The notes below the pieces were generated by a model. The model was not told the DNA's origin. It saw only the letters and a list, made by a program, of their open reading frames with translations, and made no database searches. Source: Pithys albifrons albifrons (Eukaryota; Chordata; Aves; Passeriformes; Thamnophilidae). Taken from it: 64,000 bases of DNA. Made by a program: the position numbers and the translations under genes. The DNA lies in NCBI RefSeq assembly GCF_047495875.1, contig NC_092462.1, positions 38,159,523 through 38,223,522 of the forward strand. Direction: 5' to 3'. This document shows, one piece after another, positions 48,456 through 61,592 of this stretch. Position 1 is the first letter of the stretch, and every line of letters begins with the position of its first letter.

Positions 48456-51400
48456 TCCAAAGCAGCTTTTTCCCTCAACTTCACTGCATAGAACCAAGTC
48501 TGGGATCAAGAAACTGATGACAAAAGTCTTTTATTGAAGAAAAGATGATGGTAGTTTAGTTTCAAAACAAAACAAAAAAGCCACTGGGGATCTCTTGCTT
48601 GTAGTAGTCTGTGAGAATACTCACCAAACCAACCTTGTTACAATTGTTAGTGATCTTCCTTGTCTCAGAGCTCAATCAAAACTTTTCAAAGTTCATATGG
48701 ATTCACAATAATGTTTTGACTGCCTTGGTCGGACCTTACTTCTTCTGGGAAGTTTTTGGATGGTACTTGCTCCAGCCTGTATTATGCCATCTTTAAACAT
48801 TTCTAAGGAGGATATCAATTGCTATTGCTCTTCTTGTTCACATACCATTTTTCCTGATTTCCACAGTACTTTCCTCAGCCTGCATGCCCAGTTTGCATCC
48901 TGGGACTCCATACTGGTCAGAAGGCCCAACATGTATCTATTTAAATTAGCCTCTGTGCTGGCTCGGTGGGAAAAACTGATCATTTTTGGCTTCAAAAGTT
49001 TTCACATGGTCTGTAAAAGAAGGTAAAAAAATGATTGAAGAACAAATGTCCTATAGAAATATAGTAATTTTTTTGGTTAGCAATGTAAAACCAGAGCATC
49101 TTAATAAAGGCTATTTATGTTGCAGAGGAGCTGAGAAAGGTAAGAGAAGCATGCATGTTCTTTTTCAATGCAAAGAGTCTGCATTTTTCCCCAACCCCCC
49201 ACTATATATAAATGGATAGAGACTTCATTCATTTGGAGCTTACTAAGTGGTGCCAGAAGGCAATAGAAAATAATAGCACTGCTAAAGGCTTAGCTGTATG
49301 AATGATATGCAGTTTGTGTCCAGAATCTATTATAGTTAGTTAGAACTACAGGGTTTAAAATACAGATTTTTCAGATTTCTCTTAATCCAAACTATACTCC
49401 AACAAGGCTCCAGGGTCATGAACTAGTTAAAATTCTAATTCTGCCTTGTGGGTAGACTATGCAATAGCATGCATTTGTAGGCCCCATTCTCTTACTAAAA
49501 GTTAAGAATAACTGAGTAATTCTCTGAAAGTATCTGAATATTTTTTGCTTGTTTCCTCTTTGAGGATTCTTGATTTCCACACATTCATCCATGATACAGT
49601 TTTACTGAAATCTTTTCATATTTTTTCTGACCACTCAATGCCCTAAATTCAGGGTTTTGTTTGTTATCTATGCCATAATTCCTGCTCCCCAGTTGGATAA
49701 ACACAATGATTTTTAAACACCTTCCTGATCAGTAAGTTTAAACGAAATAAGCACTACAGACCAGGGAGATCTACAACCTCATCTGGATTTCAGGCTCTCA
49801 CTACAAGCAGTACCGCAGCTTCATGAGGAATTGAAACCACACAAACACAGTATGTCAGTGAGAGGCACTCCTGCTCTTTCTGCTTAGCCTGTGACTGCCA
49901 TCCACAGTCCTGGCATCAACACTTGGTTCAGTGGCACAAGCACTCACAAAGCCATAGTACCCCACTTTGGCTTGTCCTGCAGCCTGTACCTGTTAACTGC
50001 TCTATGGGGCCCAGGAAGGAGCAGTGGAGAGTGATGTGGGGATTTTGGTTCTCAACAGCAGCAGCAGCAGTCTGCTATCTTAAGCTAACCCTGAGACTGT
50101 GGGCTGAGTAACAGTAATAGGAAAATATAGCTGCCTGCCTCAGGACGTGGCTACTTACAATTTTTCTCCATTACAGTAATTTCTGGTAGCTGGATTTGCT
50201 ATTTATCTTCTCTAGGTACAGATCAGTGAGAAGCCATTTAGACTGATTTTTAGCAAAGCTGTACTGCTTGATGTTGCCTGCTTCCAAGCATCATCAAGAT
50301 TCCTGAGAAATCAGTGGTCTTTGCAGTTCTTCACACCAATAAAATCATGCTTGCCTGTTATCCCATGCTGGGAGTAAAAGCACTAACTGTGCATATGAGA
50401 AATAGGAAGGGGTATTTTTACCTCAGAAGCCGGGGAAGGAAAGGGAGTTTAAGTCACAGGAGACTTTGGGACTTCTGGTTTTTTGCAGTGCGAGCGGAGC
50501 CAGAGGGCAAATGCTTCCCTCCTGCTCAGTGTCATTATTCTGCCCCCTGTATAACCCACCATCCCACTGACATCCCAAGCAGGGAAAGGAAAAATAGACT
50601 TCTGGGACCTAGTAGGAGAGCTGACTGAGTCTCACTATTCTGTATGTGTGAATCTGGTATAAGCCAAAACAGAGCACAAAATTAAAATACTTTCTCCTGT
50701 ATATGCTTTCCATAATACCATTTTTTGAGGATTTGAAATGCCAGAAAGGATTGTCAATGTTTCATCTGGTTAGCTTACATGCTGATTGATGACTTTGATA
50801 ATATGGCTAGTTTAATGATATTTTACACTGTTTGTCCAGCTAGGTATATTAGAAGAATGTTGAGAAAATAGTAGACGTGCTAAAATACTATGGCAACAGC
50901 TCATACATTAGTGTTTTGTTGTGAAGAAAGTAATTTTTCAGCCAAGTCATAAAGTAGCCTAAAAACAAGTGTGGCACTGTTTGCTTCAAATGAGACTGTT
51001 GCCATGTGACCACCATTCATCTGACATCATTACTGACATAGCTTTCGTTAGTATGATATCTGATTAAGGCTCCCAGCCATGGTGGAGCCAGACTAAGTAG
51101 TCTAAGTGAGGTGGCTGAGGAAAGTTAATGTGTCAATGTTACTATTGGGTGAGAGTGTCTGCTCAAAGTTTCCTTTGGAGAATGAGGATAGAAATGGTTG
51201 ATGTTTCTAATGGGAATCTTCTGAAAATATTTGAAGATCTGGTAGTAATTAAAGATGTACTGAACTCCAATGAGAGATGTAATCACTTCAGCAAAAGATA
51301 CCATTTCTTTGTGGGGAAATGTGAATATGGTGAAGAATTAAATAAAAACAAAAAAAGAAAATAAGCTAGAAAAATGCAATTAATCACATATTTACAGAAA

Positions 51401-52914
51401 CCAATTAACTAAATCTCTATATAGCATGTGAACAAATTTCTGACTTGTACATATAAATAAGTATTCAGACTCTTTTAAGTCTTAATTTCCTTTTATATAA
51501 AAAATTAAAACACGAATTCTTATTAGGAAAAAGTAGTTTTCAACAGGTGCAGTGAAATACTTTTGCAGTGTTCGTCTGAGATAGGATGAGTTTCACTATT
51601 TCTGTTTAGGCTTTTAAAATCCACAGTGATTACCTCTGCATATAGTAATTTGGAAAACATATGGACTAGCCTGCTGAAGTAAAGAATATGTAAACATAAT
51701 TTTTTTTATCTCTGTGAATGGGATGATGGCATAATTTATTTTGGCAGTTCTATTTCTAAAGTCTGATATTAATCTGTGCTCCAATTTTGGTTTTGAACTA
51801 TAATACGATAAGTTATTTTCCTTGCATAGATGCCTTAATATTTGATATATCTATTATACTTTAAAGTGTTATGGGACTAAGACCCATCTTATACTGACAT
51901 GAGACTAAGATCCACATCTAACACCTCTAGAGCACTAGAAGCATTACCTTCTCATATCTGATGCTCAGGTGATTTGGGAGCCCATTTTACATTGTCAAGG
52001 GTGACAGAGGAGGATAAACCCCAGTAACTTCCAGTGGAAAGTATGGTTGCCAGTGCCCTTGGGAAAAGGATTTAGAAAATATACTGTTAAAGAGAGGAAT
52101 TAAGGATTTGACACTGGTAAGAAGTAACACTCACCAAAGAGTAGGTTACATATAGTTTTAACAAGCAATTTTAGGTCAAGGCAATCTTTGATGTCAAATG
52201 ATGGTCTGACCCATAGTGTCTGGACACTAACTTTAGATGACCAGAAGTCAGCAGTTCAGAAGGTGTACTGCACCTGCATGGAACTTTTTCCTAAAAGCAC
52301 AGTTGTTGGCACAATCAAGTGACACAGGCCATTACAAATCCAAAAAAGGAAAATTACCAAGGGCTATAGCTTCAAGTGAAATTGTTCTGATAAATCCTAG
52401 GTTTTCCTGTACAAATAAACATGAAGAAGAATAGAGCCCATTTAAAAGAAATACATATTCATGATATGGATTCCTCATCAATATTCAAAATCTTCAATGG
52501 TCTAAATTCTGTACTATTTGGGCTCTGACTAGTCAATGGGAAATACTGAGATTTCATGTGGGATTGAGTTGGTGCAATTTGAACATTAGTCCTCTAAAAG
52601 AAACTGAAATGGATGGAGAGACTTAAATACTGAGCTGCAATTTACTTTTGCTAGAAAAAATAGTAGAGTCTGCTCTATCTTAATATACCTTGTAAAAACA
52701 TTTTTCTGCTCAAAGGAATAATGATAAAATCACTTTGAAATTGTTAGAAAAATTCTGACTATTAATCTACTGCAGCCTTTTAAGGGACTTTCATATACAT
52801 TTAATCTTCTTTTCCTTTAATTAGAAAAGGTTGTAATGTGATAGATCCTTTTGACATTAAACTCAGCAACACATTACTTAGATGAAATCACACTTAAGAG
52901 TCCTGCAGACTGAA

Positions 52915-52980
52915 CCTGAGTAGCTTAGCTGATAAGGCACTGGTTTGTCATCTACAAGACAACAGTTCAAGACTTCTCTG
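52915..52980 (+). pseudogene. Degraded tRNA-like relic, weak
   Basis: TAGCTTAGCTGATAAGGC resembles a pol III box A and D arm: GCTT can pair with AGGC around an 8-nt loop. TTGTCAT looks like an anticodon loop with a GTC (Asp-type) anticodon after U33. AGTTCAAGA resembles box B and the T loop. Spacing is tRNA-like, but the anticodon stem and most of the T stem do not pair and the acceptor ends do not match, so it is not a functional tRNA. It could be an old tRNA pseudogene, the head of an ancient tRNA-derived SINE, or chance. Confidence 0.33.
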
Positions 52981-55900
52981 ATTTCTTAAGTCAAATTAAT
53001 TTAGTTATGTCAGCTATGCTGCCATAAGATGATAATACAAGCTGCATGGATGCCAGACATACTATTACCTTCTTTGGCTAGATTGAAACTGTGTCAGAAA
53101 CACTGGGGGTAGCTAGAATTCAAATCAGGTGTGATGAGAACAGGAACATGTGAATTTCATGAATTATAAAATAACTGTCGATATAGAATTGTTCCCTTAA
53201 TACACCTTGTCTAGGTTTTAGGGGGTTTTTCCTGTAAGACCCAGAGTGAAACACTTCAAGCCTACTTGAACTCTGGTTGGACCTAGGATCTATCTGTTAA
53301 GTTTACTTAAAATAACCTCCCCAACAAGCAAGCTGGAACCCCCACCTCACTGCCTTCTTTGTGTAGGGCTCTAGCATCCACTATTATCACGACTCAGCAG
53401 AGGAACTGGCCACTTTCTGTGTTTCTAGGGTCAATCAGCATCTTGCAAACTATTCCTCTGAAGGCACACCGTCTCCAGTGCTATGGCTTCATGGATGCCT
53501 GTTGCCTATATGAATTCTCACTGTGACAATAAATGTTTACAGAAGAGATATGAGGATAACAGAGCTTAAATGCTTACAGAGAAAACTCAAACATGCTTGT
53601 GCAAAAGTGACTCAGTCACTGAGAGATAAAGGGGCTGGAATTTTCCTGAGGAAATGTCTTATTAACTTATGTTTTCTGTCTGTATCTCTGTCACAAAAAG
53701 CTGTCATTCCACCTACTTCCTCAATAACTTCCATTTCAGTCAAAATCTTGCAGAGGGAGAAAAATCTCAGATGTAAAATACATTCTAGTTTTGTCAAAGT
53801 GTGAATGTGGGTAGGGTAGCAAAGTTTGTTATCAGTCCACTGATAAAAACAATTTTCTGCATGAGTCATGAGAATATCCACTTGTGAAAGTATTGTTACG
53901 AAGATTCAAACTGCAACACATACTTACTGCACTGCCAGCACCGTGCATAGGTTTCCATCCTGAAGTAAATATGCTGGTTTGTACTTGTCTAGGAGAGCAT
54001 GTTGGCAGAAATCAGTATTTAAGGAGAATGAAATAATTCTGATACTAGAATGAACTGCTCAAATTTATGTATCATTGCAGATATCTGGTAACACTGACAC
54101 CATTCTGTAAACCTGCAACTAGTAAAGCTAAAATAACATCCTTCCCTATTTTAATGCCAAGAGAAGGTATTTATTTGTGTTGCAAAAGATTAGGATATCA
54201 GAAATAGAAAGAGAAGTGCAAATGAAACTTTGGAGGTAGTGTGAACTGTAGAGATTCTTTTAGTTTAGTGTACTTCAAGCAAGGCAACTGATAGGCTCAG
54301 CTTGAAGATAATTGATCTCCTGAAAATGTGACACTGTCATGGTATTTCCAAGAAACCTTGTTTGCTGTGGGGGTATGTAATTGAATTTTTTATTCACTAT
54401 TAATAAATATACTTTAGTCTTCTTATGCCACTTCTACATCAGCATCTCAATTTTAGGATTTACTGAGCCAGTAGCATCTCTTCAGTTTTTGCAATAGACT
54501 CAGCGATGATCAAATTTCTCAGGAATGATTGTCCACAATCCATCAGAGCTTGTAAAACTACATTTATCATAGAGCAAATAATCTGGTAAGCGGCCAAGCC
54601 TTCTTTTTCCATCAAAGAATACTAAAAAGAATCCAATTCCTGGAATCTGATGCAAATGTGTTTTCCGTGAACTGCTCTGTAGCCATGCACAGTTCAGAAG
54701 ATGACATCAGAGAAGTTATTTAATGAGTAAAATATTGTTGTTTCTCCCCCTCCCTCCACTAGAATTCCACATATCATGTTTTCCAAGACACATATGATCT
54801 TTTTAATGACTTGAAATACTTTCCTAATGATTAAATTCTGCTTAGCTATAGTAGGCTCTTCCAGAATGTTTATAAGCCAATATAATGTATGCATCAGATG
54901 ATAGGCTATAAACATTCGTTTTAGGTCACTAAAAGCAATGCTTGGAAAACTGTTGTCCATAACCAACTTTTTTTAACAGTGATAATCATTCCTGAAATTA
55001 TATATTATGACTCAATAAAGACATTTGGCCTTGCAATAGTGCTGTCCAGCTGCCAAAGATGTTCAGCTACTTGAAACTGCAATGTCTAAATTTTTCAGTC
55101 TCATTTCCACAATACTTCTGAGTCATGAAGAGTTTTTTTTGCCTTGAAGTTCAGTAGGCAGCTTGATTTCAAGAAGGTACTTCTTGAAGATTTGAGAAGT
55201 AAAAAGTCAATTACTCTATTTAATGTGAAAGTATTGTTTTCATACTGGTAGGGACTTCTGTTTCCTATACTTTTCAATAACTTCCAGCCACAAAAATATA
55301 AATTTATTAGTGTGCAGCAGAAGGCTACAGTCTCGCACTTTATATTTCAGAAGTGTCATTAGATAACTGGTGTCTACACGTGCATATGATTGGATAAAGG
55401 CCTGTTTGGCCAAAGATAAGTAATGCTGTGGACAAGGTACCATCAAGTCAACTTTTATGGTGAGGCAATCAGACTAATTTTCTCAATCACACAATTGTTC
55501 AATAGCACATGAAGATATTAGCTCTGCTGCATGTGGAATATGGAATGTGGTGCTGCCCCTGTCAGCGTCTTCTGGGCTCTGTGGTGGCTCAGCTACAGTA
55601 AATACTGAGAATTTGGGCACTGCTGCACAATTAGGCAGCTACATTATATATACAGATTGGCAGAGGTACTATATTCCTAAGTTATCTTCCCACAGCTGCT
55701 GACAAGGAACATGAATTTGCATGTTGTGCAGGACTTTCTTTTCTACTCACCTACAACCTTATTTAATGAACTGAAGAATTTACTATAAAATCACCTTATT
55801 AATTATATAGTTTCTAATTGTTCCTAGTGTTGTGAAGAGCTATGACAGAGCAGTGAAGGAGATCTTAGGATGGAGATCATTGGGCTGTGCATCACCTTTC

Positions 55901-58900
55901 CTCCCTCCCACAACAATTTACCTCCTATACATACTTGTTCCTGTAGAGATTAGGAGAACCTTTTAGGACTTCACCAAACAGGGATGGCACTGTAGCCTGA
56001 GAAGCCAAACTTGCCCAGATTCCTGGCCTTTCATCAGAGTTCACATCTATATGCTTAGTGTATATCCTTCACCAGCTCTTCCTTTTAGTACCTCCTTTTA
56101 TGCATGCCAAGTGTACCATAGAACAATGACAGCCTAACTTCCACCTTTTCATATGGGCATGCTATCATGGTGGGTATCGCCCTCTTTTTTTTCTTTCTGG
56201 TGGCCAAGTTGCTAGCTCTTCTGGTGTCTTGACTCTGCATGCCCTGACTTATAAAAATTCTTCTTGTTTTCCATTGAACTTTCCTGCTCTGTTCTCTGGG
56301 TCCTTGCCTTTTACTCATGTTTCCAAGTCCACTTTTTTATTTCTTCCTCTTCACCTCATGCCTGCCATTGCTTTGTTGCCTTCTGTTTCTGTCTTCCTGC
56401 ATTGCAGTTTTTGCTTCTTCCCACAGGCTGCTCTGGAATTTTTTTTTCTTTTTAGTAGACTCTCAGACATTATCTGCTCACACATATGATTAATTTGCTG
56501 CCTTTGAGGTATGCAGACAGTAGAAGGTAACAATAGTAGAATTAAACAGTCTGGAGGGCCTGAATGTACCTAAGCAAGGTTTTTCTTGTGTTCTAAATTG
56601 CATGAAAAGCAAAGCATTTGTGTCTTTGGGTTCTTGGAATACGTTGGCACTTAGCAGCTGAAACACTCCCAAATTGTCATCTTATAAAAAGAGCAGCTTG
56701 GGCTGGTGTTGGATTTTCCTGTACCACACCACTCAGAAGCTAATGGCATGATCAGGGAGAGAGAAAAAAAAAGAAGATTTAAGTGCAATGGGAGATCTGT
56801 GGAAGGTTTTTGCATGTTGTATAATTTTCTTATATGGGTAGTGGTTTTTTTTCCAGTCTTATACTGAGCTTCATTTAAATATGCAGCTTCTTAAACTCCA
56901 AATCCAAAATCCAAAAGGTTTATAGTCACTCACTGATATTTTGAAGTTCTTTTTTCAAATTTGGTACTTTGAACCTCCAAATGAACCTCCAAACTAGACG
57001 TACAAAGGTTTAAAAAAAAAACACAAACAAAACCCAAAGTGAAAACCTGGAGTTAGTTTTTGGTTTCAACATTACAACTGTAGTTCTTTGGAATATCTTG
57101 TCATAATGGTGCAATTTTCCCATGTTTTAGATGACACCATAAATAAAGAGTTCTGCACAGATCATGCTATCCTCTATGATAGCACTGTGTAAATCAAGCT
57201 TATACCTTGAATCTCAAAAACTGATAGACTAGATCCGAAAAATATTCAGGAAGGGGGGAACAGGATTGAATCAAAGCAAAGAAAGGCTTCCTTAGGGAAA
57301 AAAAAAACCCCACCTTTTTGGAGAGAAATATTATGGAGGAGACAGAAGATGAAAGAGACCAATAAACTTGGAACTAGCATGCAGAATTTAAAAAAACATC
57401 AAATGTTCACTCTTTCTCTGAATATTGCAACAAAGGGTCATCAAAGCAAACAGAGAAGAGGTTCTTTGTGCCTATGGATAGATCAGGTGAAGAACTCTGC
57501 CAATGGATGCAGCAAATGTTTAAAAAGTGTGTGTTTTGTGGAGCAGTCTGACATATGCATGAAGCAATTATTTGGTGTGACTAGACATACAGAAATAATT
57601 TCTTAGCTAAACCCTCCCTTTAAAAAATAAGGTGATTCTGTGAATATCTTAATTTTCATAAGCTTTTTCAGATGTGTCACTCTTAGAGACCAAGTACTGT
57701 CCTATATGGACTATAAGTAGTCTACATAGTACTATTTTCTTGTAATTCATCACTTCATAAAATTGTTTGACAAGTGATTTTTGGTTGTTCTAATAACCAT
57801 ATATCTACTCACCAATTTTAAAAACTTTATTATACCGAAAATACTGTAAAGTGGAAGCTTAAGGGAAAAAAAAAGATTTATTATTTTGTGGGAATTGATA
57901 CCTCAAAAGATCTTGTTTCCTGCTGTCCATTCTTGGCTGTCATATATCAACAAATTGGTTGAAATTCTTTATGTTATTGGCTCTTTTGAATATCTATCAT
58001 CAAAGTCATGTATTTGAGAACTTTTAGAATAGATGCAAAAATGTGACCATGTTGCAGAAATGCAGAGTACCGATTTTGAGTAAAAGTCCAAGTTGAGGAA
58101 TCTACAGATACAACTGTTTGGACGGTATTTCCTCTTCTGGTTCTCAAGACAGATTTGGCAAGACACAGTAGTGGGATTCTGATAAGGAAAACAGATTGCA
58201 GGCCTTTAATCTCTGCAAGCTCTCAAAGAACTTGATCACTCAGAAAAAAATGGCCCTAGAACTTAGTGTGTACTTAATATCTAGTTTTCTGCTCTGGTCA
58301 ATTTTGTTTTAATGAGTACTGTTAGATAATGTGAAGTATGGTAGCAGTGTTGGATTTCTTTTGAAGCAAATTTAATTTTCACTTTTATTTTTTACATTTT
58401 GCCTAGTCTTGGCTTTAGAGCATATAGACAAAGTCTTTTTTTCATTGTCCACTTTATTAAGTCTTGTTCAAGATATAGAGAAAAATTGACAGAAATCTGC
58501 TGCAAAAATTTGACAGAATATAATATAGAAAGGTATACTGGGATCAAGGGAGATACCTTTGTAAGCCAATTTAATACTCGTAAAAAAATCAACTGTATTA
58601 ATTTCTTTCACTACTAAAAGATCTGTATGGATAGGCTTTTAACTGATTAGCTAATCTTCTTAATTTGGTTTTCAATAGCAAGTTAACATAAAACATAAAA
58701 GCAAAAGAGTTCAAGAAAAGTAGAACTTAGAATTAGCAGCATTATTTCTTGTGATGCTTTTCTTTCACCCTGGGGAAGATGAAAAAAAAAAGGCTAAATA
58801 TGTTCTTTTTTCTCTTGTAACTTATTTTGAATTTGGGCCAATATGGTTGTGCATTTGGGTGCCAGCTCAAAGTTTTAGCTAACTGTAGACCCCATTACTA

Positions 58901-60474
58901 ATCTGCCATGTGTAATTTGTTACAGTCTGAAGTAGGTCTGTGTGTAGATTAGGAAAGTGAAGCTGGCAGAAATTTAGGTCAAGGGATGGCAAAAAGATTT
59001 TGTAATTATCTCCAGTGCTCATGATTAATTCTCAGAACAACACTGAGAAGAAAGCTGCAATGACAAGGTCAGCAGGCCCTCACGAAGTGAACAAAGTCTC
59101 AAAATGCCTGTAAGTTTTGGGAGGCAAAGGTCATAGGAGCAATATTGGGCCACTCCAACTCTATGTCATAAACTGTCAATAAAGAGCTCTTGTGCAGAGC
59201 AGACCTCATGTTTTCTCTGCCTATGTTTGTTTTTCCCCAGCACCCCATCAATTCACAGCACAGGGTTAATAAAAATCCACACAAGTCTCAAGGTGTTTCC
59301 TTTAAACTTCTTTGGAGGTTGCGTGGATAGACAATAACACACATCTGAGTGCATGCTCAGACCCCTAGTGGTCTGTGCCCTTTTTGCAGTGCATTTTAAC
59401 ATGCAGTGTGCGTATCTGGCAGGATTAAACTGTAGGGCTGCAAAAAGTTTGCATATAACATAAATTGCAGGAATATGTCACAAGAGGAAGACCTGAATCA
59501 TCTTGGCCACACTGCCAGCATATCTAATCAAATTTATCACTGCATGACAAAGACTAAACCCCAAGTCTGGTAAAAGAGAAGATGAAGTTCTTCTGTCTGA
59601 TCTTCCTGGCCCTCAATTAATTTTTATTCAACTTTTAAAAAGGATATCTATGACCTTTACTCTCATTTTCTCTTCTTAAACATCTTCTGGTTGTCTTCAG
59701 ATTCTACAACATTTTACAAAATTGTGTTTGGGTGGAAAATTCATATAATATAAGGCTGAAAAATCAAAGACTAATACCTTGGAATCACAGCAGCTATTCA
59801 TCAAGTTTAATTGCCATCAGGTCTATTAAACAGATAGCTGATTTACCTACACTGCATTGCACAGTAAAGGAGTATTATATGGAAAATACCAGGAGACAAT
59901 TATTTTAGCAGGTGCACATTGATTTGTGGTTGAGCTAATTTCTAACCTAATGAGCTAAGTTCCCATGTCTTGTTTGGGTTTTTTTTCTTTAACATTCTGA
60001 AAAAATATATTTACAGGTCAGTTTTACCAAGGATTTCTGTGATCATAAGAAAATTTGTACATAAATGACAGCAAGTCAGATAGTTGTTCAAATGTGGTTT
60101 TATCATGCATTTCACTATGTTAAGACACAGATAGAATAACTGAAAATTATTTGATCAGCTGTCTGTCAGCTCCAAGGTCTCTGTGATGTTTTATCTCTAC
60201 TTCTAGTAATTTAAAAGGTCAAATGCTTATTTTACAGAAAAAAACAGTTAAAGCAGAGTGTCAGGAAGTGAGATAAAGAAAATCCTTTTATGTTTGAAAA
60301 TATAACCTTATCTTAAAGTTCACTTTTTATGTGAAAATAAGCTCAGCTCTGAAAAGAACAAACAATATTTTATTTTGTAAAGGAAGCAAATACAATTGGT
60401 GCATTTTTTTTTCAGTAGCAGAACACAGGCATATTTTTTTTTAAACTGTCTTCACCTATCAAAACAACTGTGGA

Positions 60475-60509
60475 TGTATATATCTATATATATATAGATA
60501 TATATATAC
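60475..60509. repeat. TA-rich palindromic simple sequence
   Basis: TATATATCTATATATATATA followed by GATATATATATA reads nearly the same on both strands and can extrude as a hairpin or cruciform. It is probably an interrupted (TA)n microsatellite. Confidence 0.85.
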
Positions 60510-61537
60510 TTCATTACCAAAATTTAGGGGTTTTTCCCCCATGAATGCTCTTACCTTTGTGCCAAAGTGTAATTAAATGAAAAAGAACTAAACTTGAAGT
60601 TCCAGGGTAGACTTTGCTATGGACAAGCCATTTCATCACTGGATTCAAAAATTATCCTGAGGAAGAGATAGTTTTAATAAATCAGTACTAATAAGATCAT
60701 GACTGAGAAAACTACCTAGACCTCTTTATGAACAGGAGTATCTATCTCTCACAATTGATCATAGCACATTTATTTTACAGGAAAATGTAATCCTTTTTTA
60801 GGTTTTAACATTGTTACACCCTGACCTTAAAAAGTCAACACTATGCCACCAAACTATCACACTTCAGTACTGATGCTTCTGGAAAGAGCAGAAAAATTAC
60901 AAGGTCACATTAACATTATAGGTAGCGAAATATCAAAATCAAATTCAGGTTCTTGAGCATACTCCCAAACCTAACATCCTGATTAATCAGGAACTACCAC
61001 AGCTGCACTTACTGTTGGCAAAAAGCACATAAACTATTTGATAATTTTGTAATTTATTATAAATTTAAAATACAGATCTGGCCAACTGAAAAGTTAAATA
61101 CATACTTACAAATTGTTAATCATAGCATTATTGTAATTAAACTGTTTTAAAACAATTTAGTTAACTTAGTGAGCAAATCTTATAAAATAGTTTTCTGGAT
61201 TTATTCAGAATATTGTTTGGCTGCAGAGCTGTTCTTAGATGTTTCTGTGTAGTAGTAGATGAAACCTTCTCTTCATTTCCTTATGCACTTTCTTTCACAG
61301 AGCTTTTTCAAGAAAGGAATTAAAGAGTCCTGGCAGAGTGATCAGAAGTGTGACATTCAGGAGAGGAAAATATATTTCTCCTAACCTCTTGCATGAGGTA
61401 TTAATAGTAATCTCCTTTAAAATTCTTGTGGACATCTAGATAGGCTGCTTAATAGAAGTCTAACTGTATGGTTACAATACATAAATTAAAGTAAGCCAAT
61501 ACAAGAATTGGTGTAGCTGACAAAGTGGTGATCAGAC

Positions 61538-61592
61538 AAAGGTTAGACTCAATGATCTTGGAGGAGTTTCCCAACCTAAAGATTCTGTGATA
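61538..61592 (+). mobile_element. CR1 LINE 3' end fragment, third subfamily type
   Basis: 'AAGGTTAGACTCAATGATCT' continues as TGGAGGAGTTTCCCAACCTAAAGATTCTGTGATATT. This matches CR1 3' ends of the type GGTTGGACTAGATGATCTTGGAGGTCCCTTCCAACC-TAAACGATTCTGTGAT. Only about 55 bp are recognisable. It is on the plus strand, severely truncated and noncoding. Confidence 0.78.

Larger units (their letters stand above)
46687..61537. other. Long noncoding stretch, no gene recognised
   Basis: No exon was recognised in nearly 15 kb. Content of note: a T/G-rich low-complexity patch at 48341-48455, a weak tRNA-like relic near 52.92 kb, and a TA-rich palindromic patch at about 60475-60509. Open frames reach 104 codons (50314-50628) but resemble nothing known. 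Immediately downstream of the 5S copy (46690-46850) the DNA is richer in G+C, with a short CA run. Confidence 0.5.

Noticed and set aside
49923..50111. A 62-codon frame with an Ala run encoded by GCAGCAGCAGCAGCA
   Set aside because: The run is a short CAG repeat; no flanking splice signals or protein similarity were recognised.
53208..53541. Possible second LTR with TG...CA ends and an AATAAA near the end
   Set aside because: No target-site duplication (CACCT versus GAAGA), no recognisable LTR family sequence; the TG and CA ends were chosen by eye and are common by chance.
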